DNA of 64,000 nt from Streptomyces sp. NBC_00078 (GCF_026343335.1 NZ_JAPELX010000001.1:2666001-2730000); one strand, 5' to 3'; shown: positions 9,215-17,041, numbered from the stretch's first letter. Numbers and translations: made by a program. The notes: generated by a model not told the origin, from the sequence alone.

Positions 9215-9325
9215 GACTTGATCGTCCAGGAGGCTCTGAATCTACCGGCAGGTAGGGGCGAGGTGAGCAGTGGATCAGGTGATTCGCGCCACGGCGGGCG
9301 CCCTGCCATGCTCGGTGCGATCACC

Positions 9326-9511
9326 AGGGCCTGTCCGGCGGATCAGGTCGGCTGTGAGATGCGGTTCCTCCTGGCCGACCCGACCGGGGTCTGGTGCGTG
9401 CAGCTGCAAGGCGGAGGAGGGAGTCGACGCGGAGCGTCGGCGACCGACGACAACGCCGCAGATGCGCGTGCCAGGGCCCGCGACGCCGAGCTGATCCGCC
9501 GGACAGGCCCT
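9326..9511. mobile_element. MITE-like element with 21-bp perfect terminal inverted repeats
   Basis: The left end GGGCCTGTCCGGCGGATCAG (9327-9346, preceded by a matching A) is the exact reverse complement of 9491-9511. The 186-bp element holds no credible ORF. From memory, ends of this sequence belong to short non-autonomous elements common in Streptomyces. I could not define a clean target-site duplication. It fills most of the gap between the KstR box and kstR. Confidence 0.72.
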
Positions 9512-9542
9512 GACCCTCACCGACTGTCACGGAACGGGAACC

Positions 9543-10196
9543 ATGCCAGCGCAAGCGAAGGTGGCCAAGGTGGAAGCAAGTACCTCGCAGCCGGCCTCCC
9601 CGCCCCTCACGGAGCGGCAGGAGGCGCGCCGTAGGCGCATCCTGCACGCGAGTGCGCAGCTGGCCAGCCGGGGCGGTTTCGACGCCGTGCAGATGCGCGA
9701 GGTCGCCGAGTCCTCGCAGGTGGCCCTGGGCACCCTCTACCGCTACTTCCCGTCCAAGATCCATCTGCTGGTCGCCACGATGCAGGACCAGTTGGAGCAC
9801 ATGCACGGGACGCTGCGGAAGAAGCCGCCGACGGGTGACACGGCGGCGCAGCGGGTCGCGGAGACCCTGATGCGGGCCTTCCGTGCGCTGCAGCGCGAGC
9901 CGCATCTGGCCGACGCGATGGTCCGCGCCCTCACCTTCGCCGACCGCAGCGTCTCGCCCGAGGTCGACCAGGTCTCCCGCCAGACCACGGTGATCATCCT
10001 GGACGCGATCGGCCTGGAGAACCCCACGCCCGAGCAGCTGTCGGCGGTCCGCGTCATCGAGCACACCTGGCACTCGGCCCTGATCACCTGGCTCTCCGGC
10101 CGCGCCTCCATCGCCCAGGTCAAGATCGACATCGAGACGGTGTGCCGCCTGATCGACCTGACGGACCCGGCCGCCGGGAGTGCGTCCGGCGACTGA
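9543..10196 (+). CDS. kstR: KstR-like TetR-family repressor of steroid catabolism
   Basis: This 217-residue regulator has a TetR N-terminal helix-turn-helix (ILHASAQLASRGGFDAVQMR, then EVAESSQVALGTLYRYFPSK, ~33-74). The recognition region and the FADRSVSPEVDQV segment closely follow mycobacterial KstR as I remember it (GTLYRYFPSKVHLLV; EVDQV). KstR represses sterol-degradation genes and is released by 3-oxo-cholestenoyl-CoA-type ligands. Three KstR-type boxes in the window (9201, 12495, 27015) sit by genes of that pathway, which supports the call. GGAACGGGAA lies before the ATG. Orthology rather than mere family membership is an inference. Confidence 0.82.
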   Translation: MPAQAKVAKVEASTSQPASPPLTERQEARRRRILHASAQLASRGGFDAVQMREVAESSQVALGTLYRYFPSKIHLLVATMQDQLEHMHGTLRKKPPTGDTAAQRVAETLMRAFRALQREPHLADAMVRALTFADRSVSPEVDQVSRQTTVIILDAIGLENPTPEQLSAVRVIEHTWHSALITWLSGRASIAQVKIDIETVCRLIDLTDPAAGSASGD

Positions 10197-10209
10197 GGCA
10201 CGCACAGAA

Positions 10210-10392
10210 CCTACGAGACGGGTTCCCTTCGCCGGCATTGTCCGGATCAGGTCCTGGGGGTCGCCTTCCGGCCCTACTGCTGCCTTCCGGCCTCTCAGCC
10301 CGACCGTCGACGTCGGCCCCGGCGGATGCGTCTGCATCTGCGTCTCGCCAAAGTCGGCTACTCCGGTGGAACTCCCTCACTCGCCTCGTAGG
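10210..10392 (-). promoter_or_regulatory. TPP (THI-box) riboswitch on the minus strand with no obvious target gene
   Basis: Read on the minus strand, the conserved parts appear in order: GGGCTGAGAGG (10310-10290), then ACCTGATCCGGACAATGCCG and GCGAAGGGAA (10253-10222). A perfect 8-bp P1 closes the structure (CCTACGAG at 10392-10385 with CTCGTAGG at 10217-10210). The P3 arm is long, as in many actinobacterial examples. The element faces the 3' end of kstR, only 13 bases away. No thiamine gene follows on its strand: the next minus-strand gene starts at 9146. Confidence 0.85.
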
Positions 10393-10506
10393 CCACTTCT
10401 CAGGATAGAACGACTGGAAGCCAATGAAACCCCCCGAAGGCCTATTTTTTGGGACACCACCTTCTCGGGTTCGGCCCCTACCCCTACCCCTACTCCTCTT
10501 CGGCTC

Positions 10507-10740
10507 TTACTCCTCCGGCGGAAACACCGGCTCCCCGCTCCCCAGCAGGGTGATCAGGACGGCCTCCACCGGGCAGTTCTCCGCCGCCTCCAGAATGCGT
10601 TCGTTGGCGTCGGCATCCGGCTCGACCGGGTGGGACTGCATGGCGGAGTCGAGCCGGAAAGCGCCGACGGCCCGGTGGACGCACTGGGCGGAGCCGATGC
10701 AGACGGAGCGGTCGACCTCGACGTGCCAGCGGTCACCCAT
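10507..10740 (-). CDS. Ferredoxin, probable [3Fe-4S] type
   Basis: The 77-residue protein has the small actinobacterial ferredoxin pattern: VDRSVCIGSAQCVH near the N-terminus and a lone NCPVEA cysteine later. This is a CX5C...C arrangement with three cysteines, fitting a [3Fe-4S] cluster. Such ferredoxins feed electrons to cytochromes P450, and the CYP125-like P450 at 27185 is a candidate partner. It starts six bases after the aldehyde dehydrogenase stop, so the two form an operon. A C/T-rich low-complexity tract (ccctacccctac) lies just past its stop. Confidence 0.9.
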   Translation of the reverse strand: MGDRWHVEVDRSVCIGSAQCVHRAVGAFRLDSAMQSHPVEPDADANERILEAAENCPVEAVLITLLGSGEPVFPPEE

Positions 10741-10746
10741 GGCGGC

Positions 10747-12204
10747 TCAGCCCTCCCAGCCGGCCGGGAGATGGATCATCTTGTGTTCGAGGAACTCGCC
10801 GTAGCCCTCGGGGCCGAACTCCCGCCCCAGCCCGGAGTTCTTGTAGCCGCCGAAGGGGCCGAGCATGTCGAGGCTGAAGGTGTTGACGGAATACGTGCCG
10901 GTACGGACCTGGCGGGCGACCTCGATGCCGTGCGCCACGTCCGACGTCCACACGCTGCCGCTCAGCCCGTAGTCCGAGTCGTTCGCGATCTTCAGGGCCT
11001 CGGGCTCGTCGCCGTAGGGCAGCAGGCAGATCACCGGGCCGAAGATCTCCTCCCGGGCGATCCGCATCGAGTTGTCGACGTCGCCGAAGAGCGTCGGCTC
11101 GACGTACCAGCCGCGCTCCAGGCCCGGCGGGCGGCCGCCGCCGGTGAGGATCTTGGCGCCCTCCTCCTGGCCGATGCGGATGTAGTCGAGGTTGCGCTGC
11201 TGCTGGCGCCGGGCCACCAGGGGGCCGACCTGCGTCGCCGTGTCCAGCGGGTCGCCGACGACCAGCGCGCTCGCCGCCGCCGCGAAGGCGTCCGCGAACT
11301 CGTCGTAGCGTGAGCGCGGGAGCAGGATGCGGGTCTGGGCCACGCAGGCCTGGCCGTTGTTCATCCAGGCCGCCGGGACGACGCCTGCGACGGTGGTGGC
11401 GAGGTCCGCGTCGGGCAGGACGACCGCGGCCGACTTGCCGCCCAGCTCCAGTGTCACGCGCGTGAGACTGCGCGACGCCACCTCCATCACGCGCTTCCCG
11501 GCCGCCACCGATCCCGTGAAGGAGACCTTGTCGACCCCCGGGTGCCCGACCAGGTACTCGCTGACCTCGCGGTCGGCCGGGAGGATCGACAGGACGCCCT
11601 CCGGGAGCCCGGCCTCACGGGTGATCTCGGCGAGGATATAGGCGTCCAGCGGCGACTCGGGCGACGGCTTGAGCACCACGGTGCAGCCGGTGAGCAGCGC
11701 GGGCGCGAGCTTGGCGGCGGCCACGAACTGCGGGACGTTCCAGGGCGCTACGGCCGCCACGACGCCGACCGGTTCGCGGCGCACGAGGATCCTGCCGAGC
11801 ACACCGTCGCGTGTCTCCTCGTACGTGAAGTTCCGCGCGACGGTGATCGCCGCGTCCCACACCATCATCGCGCCGAGCGCCTGCGCGAGGACGCTCCAGG
11901 AGTACGGCGACCCGTTCTCGGAGGAGATCACGCGGGCGATCTCCTCGTGCCGTACGGCGATCGCGTCCTTGATGCGGGTGACGACCTCGATCCGCTCGTC
12001 GAGCGACATCCGCGGCCAGGGCCCCTCGTCGAACGCCGTCCGCGCGGCCGCGACAGCCCGGTCCACGTCCGCCGTGGAAGCGTGCGGCACACGTCCGATG
12101 ACCTCCTCCGTGTGCGGCGAGATCACCTCGATGACGTCCTTGCCGAGGGGATCGGTCAACTCCCCGCCGATGAACAGCTGTCCGTGTTCCACGAGCTCGG
12201 TCAT
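10747..12204 (-). CDS. NAD(P)-dependent aldehyde dehydrogenase
   Basis: The 485-residue enzyme has all ALDH hallmarks: VAPWNVPQF and VVLKPSPESPLDAY for cofactor binding, FTGSVAAGKRV, the general-base Glu in TLELGGKSA, and the catalytic Cys in NNGQACVAQTR. I chose the ATG at 12204, with GGGAAGG upstream, rather than earlier in-frame codons that run through an operator-like palindrome. With the ferredoxin behind it and KstR nearby, it may oxidise aldehyde intermediates made by P450s, for instance the C26 aldehyde of a steroid side chain. That substrate is an inference from context. Confidence 0.88.
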   Translation of the reverse strand: MTELVEHGQLFIGGELTDPLGKDVIEVISPHTEEVIGRVPHASTADVDRAVAAARTAFDEGPWPRMSLDERIEVVTRIKDAIAVRHEEIARVISSENGSPYSWSVLAQALGAMMVWDAAITVARNFTYEETRDGVLGRILVRREPVGVVAAVAPWNVPQFVAAAKLAPALLTGCTVVLKPSPESPLDAYILAEITREAGLPEGVLSILPADREVSEYLVGHPGVDKVSFTGSVAAGKRVMEVASRSLTRVTLELGGKSAAVVLPDADLATTVAGVVPAAWMNNGQACVAQTRILLPRSRYDEFADAFAAAASALVVGDPLDTATQVGPLVARRQQQRNLDYIRIGQEEGAKILTGGGRPPGLERGWYVEPTLFGDVDNSMRIAREEIFGPVICLLPYGDEPEALKIANDSDYGLSGSVWTSDVAHGIEVARQVRTGTYSVNTFSLDMLGPFGGYKNSGLGREFGPEGYGEFLEHKMIHLPAGWEG

Positions 12205-12250
12205 GGCCGACTGCCTTCCCGGGAGCTGACTCTGACGGTTCATCAGATAC

Positions 12251-12270
12251 GGGAACTGATACCAGTTCCC
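12251..12270. promoter_or_regulatory. Perfect inverted repeat upstream of the aldehyde dehydrogenase
   Basis: GGGAACTGATACCAGTTCCC has eight-base perfect arms around ATAC and ends 46 bases before the ALDH start. It does not fit the KstR consensus (half-site spacing differs), so another TetR-type regulator is possible. Confidence 0.55.
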
Positions 12271-12494
12271 CTCGGAGGAGTCCACAGACCGCACACCGCT
12301 TCACGGCACCTCCGCGACGACAGTGCACCCGCGACGCACCACGCACCGGGAAGCGCTCGCCCCCGGCCCGCACGCCGAGTGCCCTCACTCCTGCGGCCCC
12401 GCCACCACCCGCACATCACCGTGCTCGACCCCGGCGCAGCGGCCGTCGTCGTGGTGGTCGCCGCGAGCGTCTGATCGATGACTTGGGCTCCCAT

Positions 12495-12508
12495 TGGAAC
12501 TGGTTCTA
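12495..12508. promoter_or_regulatory. KstR-type operator (box 2)
   Basis: TGGAACTGGTTCTA matches TnnAACnnGTTnnA at all fixed positions. It lies 36 bases upstream of the metallo-hydrolase start, in the gap shared with the divergent ALDH-ferredoxin operon. Confidence 0.7.
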
Positions 12509-12543
12509 GTTATAGTGACGGGGAGGCGGCGACAGGGGAGCCC

Positions 12544-13572
12544 ATGACACAGGTCAGCGACCACGGCGGCGGGGTACGGTCCGTCCAGGTCCCCATCCCG
12601 GACAATCCCCTGGGGTACACGCTCGTGTACGTCGTCGACACCGATCGCGGACCGGTGCTGGTGGACACGGGGTGGGACGACCCCGCGTCCTGGGACACGC
12701 TCGTCGAGGGGTTGGCAGCCTGCGGTACGGCAGTGGGCGAGGTGCACGGTGTCGTCATCACCCACCATCACCCCGACCACCACGGCCTGTCGGGCAAGGT
12801 GCGCGAGGCGTCCGGGGCCTGGATCGCGATGCATGCCGCGGACTCGGCGATCGTGCGGCGCACCCGGGAGACCCGGCCCGACCGCTGGTTCGCGTACATG
12901 ACCGACAAGCTCACCGCCGCCGGCGCCCCCGAGGAGCACGTGGCGCCCCTGCGCGACGCGGCTCCCCGCACCACCCTGCCGGGCTTCTCCCCCGCCCTGC
13001 CCGACCGCGAGATCGTCCCCGGCGAGCTCCTCGACCTCCCGGGCCGGCGGCTGCGAGCCATCTGGACTCCGGGGCACACCCCTGGCCACGTCTGCCTGCA
13101 CCTGGAGGAGGAGCACCCGGCCCGACTCCCCGGCCACGGGCGCCTGTTCTCCGGCGATCACCTGCTCCCCCGGATCACCCCGCACATCGGCCTGTACGAG
13201 GATCCCGACGACGCGACCATCACCGACCCTCTCGGCGACTACCTCGACTCCCTCGAACGCGTCGCCCGCCTCGCCCCCGCCGAGGTGCTCCCCGCCCACC
13301 AGCACGTGTTCGCCGACGCGTCGGCCCGCGTACGGGAGTTGCTCGCGCACCACGAGGAACGGCTCACCGGGCTGCGCGCCCTCCTGGTCGAGCCGCTCAC
13401 CGCCTGGCAGGTCGCCGAGCGTATGGAGTGGAACCGTCCCTGGGCCCAGATCCCGTACGGATCAAGGAACATCGCGGTCTCGGAGGCCGAGGCCCACCTG
13501 CGCCGGCTGGTCAAGCTGGGGCGGGCGGAATCGGCGGCGGGGAGCGATCCGCTGACGTACGTGGCCGTGTAA
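12544..13572 (+). CDS. Metallo-beta-lactamase-fold hydrolase with C-terminal winged helix
   Basis: The 342-residue protein has a glyoxalase-II-like MBL domain. The zinc motif is THHHPDHHGL (~77-86), later ligands are in WTPGHTPGH and FSGDHLLP, and a PAHQH follows. The last ~75 residues (from VRELLAHHEERL) form the winged-helix-like tail found in LACTB2-type hydrolases. I chose the ATG at 12544, with AGGGGAG upstream; the earlier in-frame codon lies in the operator. Its KstR-type box suggests a role in steroid or acyl-CoA metabolism, perhaps as a thioesterase. The substrate is inferred only from context. Confidence 0.85.
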   Translation: MTQVSDHGGGVRSVQVPIPDNPLGYTLVYVVDTDRGPVLVDTGWDDPASWDTLVEGLAACGTAVGEVHGVVITHHHPDHHGLSGKVREASGAWIAMHAADSAIVRRTRETRPDRWFAYMTDKLTAAGAPEEHVAPLRDAAPRTTLPGFSPALPDREIVPGELLDLPGRRLRAIWTPGHTPGHVCLHLEEEHPARLPGHGRLFSGDHLLPRITPHIGLYEDPDDATITDPLGDYLDSLERVARLAPAEVLPAHQHVFADASARVRELLAHHEERLTGLRALLVEPLTAWQVAERMEWNRPWAQIPYGSRNIAVSEAEAHLRRLVKLGRAESAAGSDPLTYVAV

Positions 13573-13614
13573 AGCTGTCGCACCTCGTGAGTGTCCGCTG
13601 ATACCAACGTCTCC

Positions 13615-13860
13615 ATGGACCCCACGGAGCAACTCCTCGCCGGACGCGCCTGCGAGCGCCTGATCCTCGACCTCGTCCACCGCCTCGACCTCGGTGAACC
13701 CTCCTCCGTGGCCGAGCTGTTCACCGGCCTCTCCGTGATCCCCATGGGCCCGAACCTACCCGGCCCGCCCACCCCGAGTGCCCACCCCGAGTGCCCACCC
13801 CGAGTGCCCGGCCTGCCGGCCTCACAGGCTGCCCTCAGGGTGCTCGTTACGGGCCGGTAG
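13615..13860 (+). pseudogene. Truncated SnoaL/NTF2-like gene remnant
   Basis: The first ~37 codons (MDPTEQLLAGRACERLILDL onward to VAELFT) look like the start of a SnoaL-like/NTF2-fold protein of ~140 residues. The frame then runs into unrelated sequence (GLSVIPMGPNLPG), three tandem 13-bp units (accccgagtgccc) at 13771-13809, and a stop at 13858. It is far too short for the fold and ends at the riboswitch, so I read it as a decayed 5' fragment. A genuine short protein is possible but unlikely. Confidence 0.5.
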
Positions 13861-13985
13861 AGTGGCCGGGTCGTCATCACACCCGTACGGGGGGAAGCCG
13901 GTGCAATTCCGGCGCTGACTCGCAACCGTGAACCGTCCGAAGGCGGTCAGCCGGACTGCCCCGCACGGTCGTGACCGGCTCACGT
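13840..13985 (+). promoter_or_regulatory. Cobalamin (B12) riboswitch
   Basis: The B12-box core GGGAAGCCGGTGCAATTCCG (13892-13911) is followed by CGCTGACTCGCAACCGTGA and then GGTCAGCCGGACTGCC (13945-13960), the conserved downstream part of cobalamin aptamers. It heads the ECF transporter operon starting at 14090. The outer boundaries are approximate. Cobalamin binding would be expected to lower expression of the uptake genes. Confidence 0.9.
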
Positions 13986-14061
13986 GTGTCGGCAGCCTGC
14001 CGGCGCGCGGCACCGTCGAGGCACACGGAGCCGAGCCGCCCGGGGTGTCCCGTGCTGCCAG

Positions 14062-14080
14062 CTCCCGCAGGGAGAGGCAC
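14062..14080 (+). promoter_or_regulatory. Hairpin covering the ribosome-binding site of the first ECF-operon gene
   Basis: CTCCC-GCA-GGGAG forms a small stem whose 3' arm is the start of the GGGAGAGG ribosome-binding site. This fits a translational expression platform for the B12 riboswitch, but it is short and unproven. Confidence 0.45.
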
Positions 14081-14089
14081 CCGCCGATC

Positions 14090-15322
14090 ATGAACGTCGT
14101 CCGCCGCAGCGCCGCGGCCCTGGCAGCCACCGCCGTGATCGGCGCGGCCGCGCCCGCCGTGGCCGCATCCCCGTCCCCGTCCGTGGCGATACCCGATGGC
14201 CTGTACGGCACCGCCGACCCGACGTACGACGGCGTCTGGCGACAGTCGCTGGCGCTGCTCGCACAGCACACCGTGGGTGTGAAGCCTGCCGCGAAGGCGG
14301 TGGACTGGCTGCTGGGCCAGCAGTGCGCGAACGGGGCCTACGCGGCGTTCCGTCCGGATGCGGCGAAGGCCTGCGACGCCAAGCTCATGGTCGACACGAA
14401 CAGCACGGCAGCCGCCGTCCAGTCCCTCGCCGCGCTCGGCGGCCACGACGCCGAGGCCGGCAAGGCGGTCGGCTGGCTGAAGTCCGTGCAGAACAAGGAC
14501 GGCGGCTGGGGCTACTCGCCTGGCGGAGCGAGCGACGCGAACTCGACGTCCGTCGTCATCGGCGCGCTGACCGCCGTCGGCGAGCAGCCCGCGCAGGTCG
14601 TCAAGGGCGGCAAGTCGCCCTACGACGCCCTGTTGAAGCTCGTTCTCCCCTGCGACGGGGACGGCGCGGGCGCCTTCGCCTTCCAGCCGGACAAGAAGGG
14701 CAAGCTGTCCGCCAACGCGGACGCGACGGCGGCGGCCGTGGTGGGCGCGCTCGGCAAGGGACTGGCCGGGGACGCCGTGAAGCCGGCCGGAACCGCCGTG
14801 GCGTGCAAGGGTGCGGACGGCCGCGAGCAGGCGGCGCGCAACGGCGCCGCGTATCTCGTCAAGGCCCTGGCCAAGGACAGGCACCTGACGTCGACGCTCC
14901 CCGGCGCCAAGGACCAGCCCGACTACGGCAACACGGCCGACGCGGTCCTCGCCCTCGCGACCGCCGGTCAGGGCGACAAGGCGGCCGACGCCCTGCGCTG
15001 GCTGGAGGGCAACTCCCGGGCGTGGGCGAAGCAGGGCGGACCGGCCGCGTACGCGCAGCTGATCCTCGCCGCGCACGCGGAGAGCGCCGACGTGCGCGAC
15101 TTCGGCGGCCAGGATCTGGTCTCGCTCCTCAACGCGACCGGTCCGAAGCCCGCCTCCGTCCCCGCGTCCGCCGCCCCCACCGGGCACTCGGACCAGGCGG
15201 ATCGCAAGGACGACTCCGGCGAATCGGGCGTCAGTGTCTGGTGGATCATCGGCGTGGGCCTCGTCGGCGGTATCGGCATCGGCTTCCTGATCAGCGGCCG
15301 TAACAAGAGGCGACAGCCGTGA
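14090..15322 (+). CDS. Secreted, membrane-anchored alpha/alpha-barrel protein (intrinsic-factor-like), probable B12 capture
   Basis: The 410-residue protein has a signal peptide (RRSAAALAATAVIGAAAPAVAA), a long extracellular domain of repeated helical hairpins (AVDWLLGQQCANGAYAAF; SVQNKDGGWGYSPGG; YGNTADAVLALATAG), a Pro/Ser linker, one C-terminal helix (WWIIGVGLVGGIGIGFLISG) and a basic tail. The hairpins are of the prenyltransferase/squalene-cyclase type, also the fold of the N-terminal domain of animal intrinsic factor and transcobalamin. It is the first gene under the B12 riboswitch and overlaps the next by ATG-level coupling (15319). I infer a surface protein that binds cobalamin for the ECF transporter; no enzyme motif is evident. 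Confidence 0.75.
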   Translation: MNVVRRSAAALAATAVIGAAAPAVAASPSPSVAIPDGLYGTADPTYDGVWRQSLALLAQHTVGVKPAAKAVDWLLGQQCANGAYAAFRPDAAKACDAKLMVDTNSTAAAVQSLAALGGHDAEAGKAVGWLKSVQNKDGGWGYSPGGASDANSTSVVIGALTAVGEQPAQVVKGGKSPYDALLKLVLPCDGDGAGAFAFQPDKKGKLSANADATAAAVVGALGKGLAGDAVKPAGTAVACKGADGREQAARNGAAYLVKALAKDRHLTSTLPGAKDQPDYGNTADAVLALATAGQGDKAADALRWLEGNSRAWAKQGGPAAYAQLILAAHAESADVRDFGGQDLVSLLNATGPKPASVPASAAPTGHSDQADRKDDSGESGVSVWWIIGVGLVGGIGIGFLISGRNKRRQP

Positions 15323-15963
15323 TACGGCGCTGCGCGCTGCTCCTCACCGCGCTGCTCCTGACCCTGGCCGGCGGCGGCCAGGCACAGGCCGTCGGCTACC
15401 GCTACTGGTCGTTCTGGGACCACGACGCCGGTCACTGGACCTACGCCACCCAGGGCCCCGCCACCACCAGCCCCGACGACGGCGCCGTCCAGGGCTTCCG
15501 CTTCTCGGTGAGTGAGGACTCCGGCGACTCGGCGAAGCCGCGCGGGACGGCGTCGTTCCCGGTGATCTGCGCGCGGACCCCGGCGCGGGACGGCATGAAG
15601 CGCGTGGCTCTCGTCATCGACTTCGGTACGGCGGCGGACGCCCCGTCCGGCGAGACGCCGCCGGTGCGTCGTACGGCCTGCGCGCGGGTGTCGTCCGACG
15701 GGACGACGGCGGAGGCGCTGGCGTCGGTGGCGAAGCCGCTGCGGTACGACACCAACGCCCTGTTGTGCGCGATCGCGGGGTATCCCCACAAGGGGTGCGG
15801 GGAACAGGCCTCCGGCGGGAAGAAGCCGACGGCTGCCGCGAGTTCGGCGAAGTCCGGGGAGAAGGAGGGCGGGCCGGCCGTGGGGCTGTTCGCGGGGGCC
15901 GGGGCTGTCGCGCTGCTCGGTGCGGCAGCCGTGTGGCAGACACGGCGACGCAGGCATGGCTAG
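15319..15963 (+). CDS. Secreted protein with C-terminal membrane anchor (SCO2322-like)
   Basis: The 214-residue protein has a signal peptide (ALLLTALLLTLAGGGQAQA), an extracellular domain starting YRYWSFWDHDAGHWTYAT with four cysteines (CARTP, TACAR, LLCAI, KGCGE), a Lys/Ser-rich linker, one helix (VGLFAGAGAVALLGAAAVW) and a basic end. I believe this matches a Streptomyces family annotated as SCO2322-like that travels with ECF transporters, but I cite that from memory. It overlaps the genes on both sides, so the operon is tightly coupled. Role unknown; it is probably an accessory of surface B12 capture. Confidence 0.7.
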   Translation: MIRRCALLLTALLLTLAGGGQAQAVGYRYWSFWDHDAGHWTYATQGPATTSPDDGAVQGFRFSVSEDSGDSAKPRGTASFPVICARTPARDGMKRVALVIDFGTAADAPSGETPPVRRTACARVSSDGTTAEALASVAKPLRYDTNALLCAIAGYPHKGCGEQASGGKKPTAAASSAKSGEKEGGPAVGLFAGAGAVALLGAAAVWQTRRRRHG

Positions 15964-17041
15964 TGCCCCGGCAGGCAACGTTCGCCGTGTGCTGCACCCC
16001 GGTGCCTGGTGGCTGTGGTCCCTGGGCCTCGGCACCGCGGCCACCCGCACCACCAACCCCCTCCTCCTGGCCCTGCTCATCGCGACGTCCGCCTACGTCG
16101 TCGCCACCTGCCGCACCCAGGCCCCCTGGTCCCGCTCCTACTCCGCCTTCCTCAGGCTCGCCCTCGCCGTCCTCGTCATCCGCCTCTTCTTCGCGGTGGC
16201 CCTCGGCTCCCCCATCCCCGGCACCCACGTGATCGTCACCCTCCCCGAACTCCCCCTCCCCCACTGGGCGCAGGGCATCCGGCTGGGCGGCAAGGTCACC
16301 GCCGAATCACTCACCTTCGCCTTCTACGACGGCCTGAAGCTGGCCACGCTGCTCATCTGCGTGGGCGCCGCGAACGCCCTCGCCAACCCGTCCCGTCTGC
16401 TGAAGTCCCTCCCGGGCGCGCTGTACGAGACCGGCGTCGCGGTGGTCGTCGCCCTCACCTTCGCGCCGCACCTCATCGCCGACGTCCAGCGTCTGCGCGC
16501 CGCCCGTCGCCTGCGTGGCCGCCCCGACAGCGGCCTGCGCGGTCTGCTGCAGGTCGGACTTCCGGTGCTGGAGGGCGCGTTGGAGCGTTCCGTCGCCCTG
16601 GCCGCCGCGATGGACGCCCGCGGTTACGGCCGCAGCGCCGAGGTCGCGACCGGCGTACGCCGGACCACCGGGGCTCTCACCCTCGGCGGACTGCTCGGGG
16701 TCTGCGCGGGAACGTACGGGCTGCTGACCGCCGAAGGCGGCACCTACGGGCTGCCGCTGCTGCTCGCCGGGGTCGCCGCGGCGCTGGCGGGGCTGCGGCT
16801 GGGCGGCCGTCGCAGCCTGCGCACCCGGTACCGCCCGGACCGGTGGGACCTGCGCGCCTGGCTGGTCGCGGGGTCCGGTGCCGCGGTCGCCGCGCTGCTG
16901 ACCCTCGCCGCCGCGGACGATCCACAGGCCCTGCACCCCGGTGTCGTCCCGCTCGTCGCCCCCGCTCTCCCGCTGTGGCCGGCGGCAGCCGTGCTGCTCG
17001 GTCTGCTGCCTGCCTTCGTCGCACCCAAGGAGCCGTCGTGA
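15956..17041 (+). CDS. ecfT: ECF transporter T component (CbiQ/EcfT family)
   Basis: This 361-residue membrane protein has multiple hydrophobic helices and the two coupling-helix signatures of EcfT: RAARRLRG (~178-185) and AMDARGYG (~215-222). These dock to the two ATPases. The ATG at 15956 overlaps the previous gene by eight bases, and its stop overlaps the next start (GTGA). The protein is longer than a minimal EcfT because three extra C-terminal helices follow (~240-355). Codons 3-11 coincide with a half-copy of a dispersed repeat (15963-15986). With the fused ATPase and EcfS it forms the energising module, probably for cobalamin. Confidence 0.87.
   Translation: MASAPAGNVRRVLHPGAWWLWSLGLGTAATRTTNPLLLALLIATSAYVVATCRTQAPWSRSYSAFLRLALAVLVIRLFFAVALGSPIPGTHVIVTLPELPLPHWAQGIRLGGKVTAESLTFAFYDGLKLATLLICVGAANALANPSRLLKSLPGALYETGVAVVVALTFAPHLIADVQRLRAARRLRGRPDSGLRGLLQVGLPVLEGALERSVALAAAMDARGYGRSAEVATGVRRTTGALTLGGLLGVCAGTYGLLTAEGGTYGLPLLLAGVAAALAGLRLGGRRSLRTRYRPDRWDLRAWLVAGSGAAVAALLTLAAADDPQALHPGVVPLVAPALPLWPAAAVLLGLLPAFVAPKEPS
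15963..15986. repeat. Half-copy of the GTGCCCCGRCAGGCAACGTT repeat inside ecfT
   Basis: GTGCCCCGGCAGGCAACGTT plus CGCC matches the left end of the inverted-repeat element at 47799-48024, with one difference. Here it encodes residues 3-10 of EcfT, directly after the previous gene's stop codon. Confidence 0.65.

Noticed and set aside
9512..9521. TCACC as target-site duplication of the MITE-like element
   Set aside because: TCACC occurs on both sides but is offset by five bases from the right end, so it is not a clean duplication.
9743..10201. A 152-codon minus-strand gene controlled by the TPP riboswitch
   Set aside because: It is fully antisense to kstR, has no recognisable domain and a Ser/Arg/Cys-rich composition typical of shadow frames.
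10210..10392. SRP (4.5S) RNA because of CCGGAAGGCAGCAG on the minus strand
   Set aside because: The SRP core GGTCAGGTCCGGAAGGAAGC is not matched, while all TPP aptamer parts are present in order.
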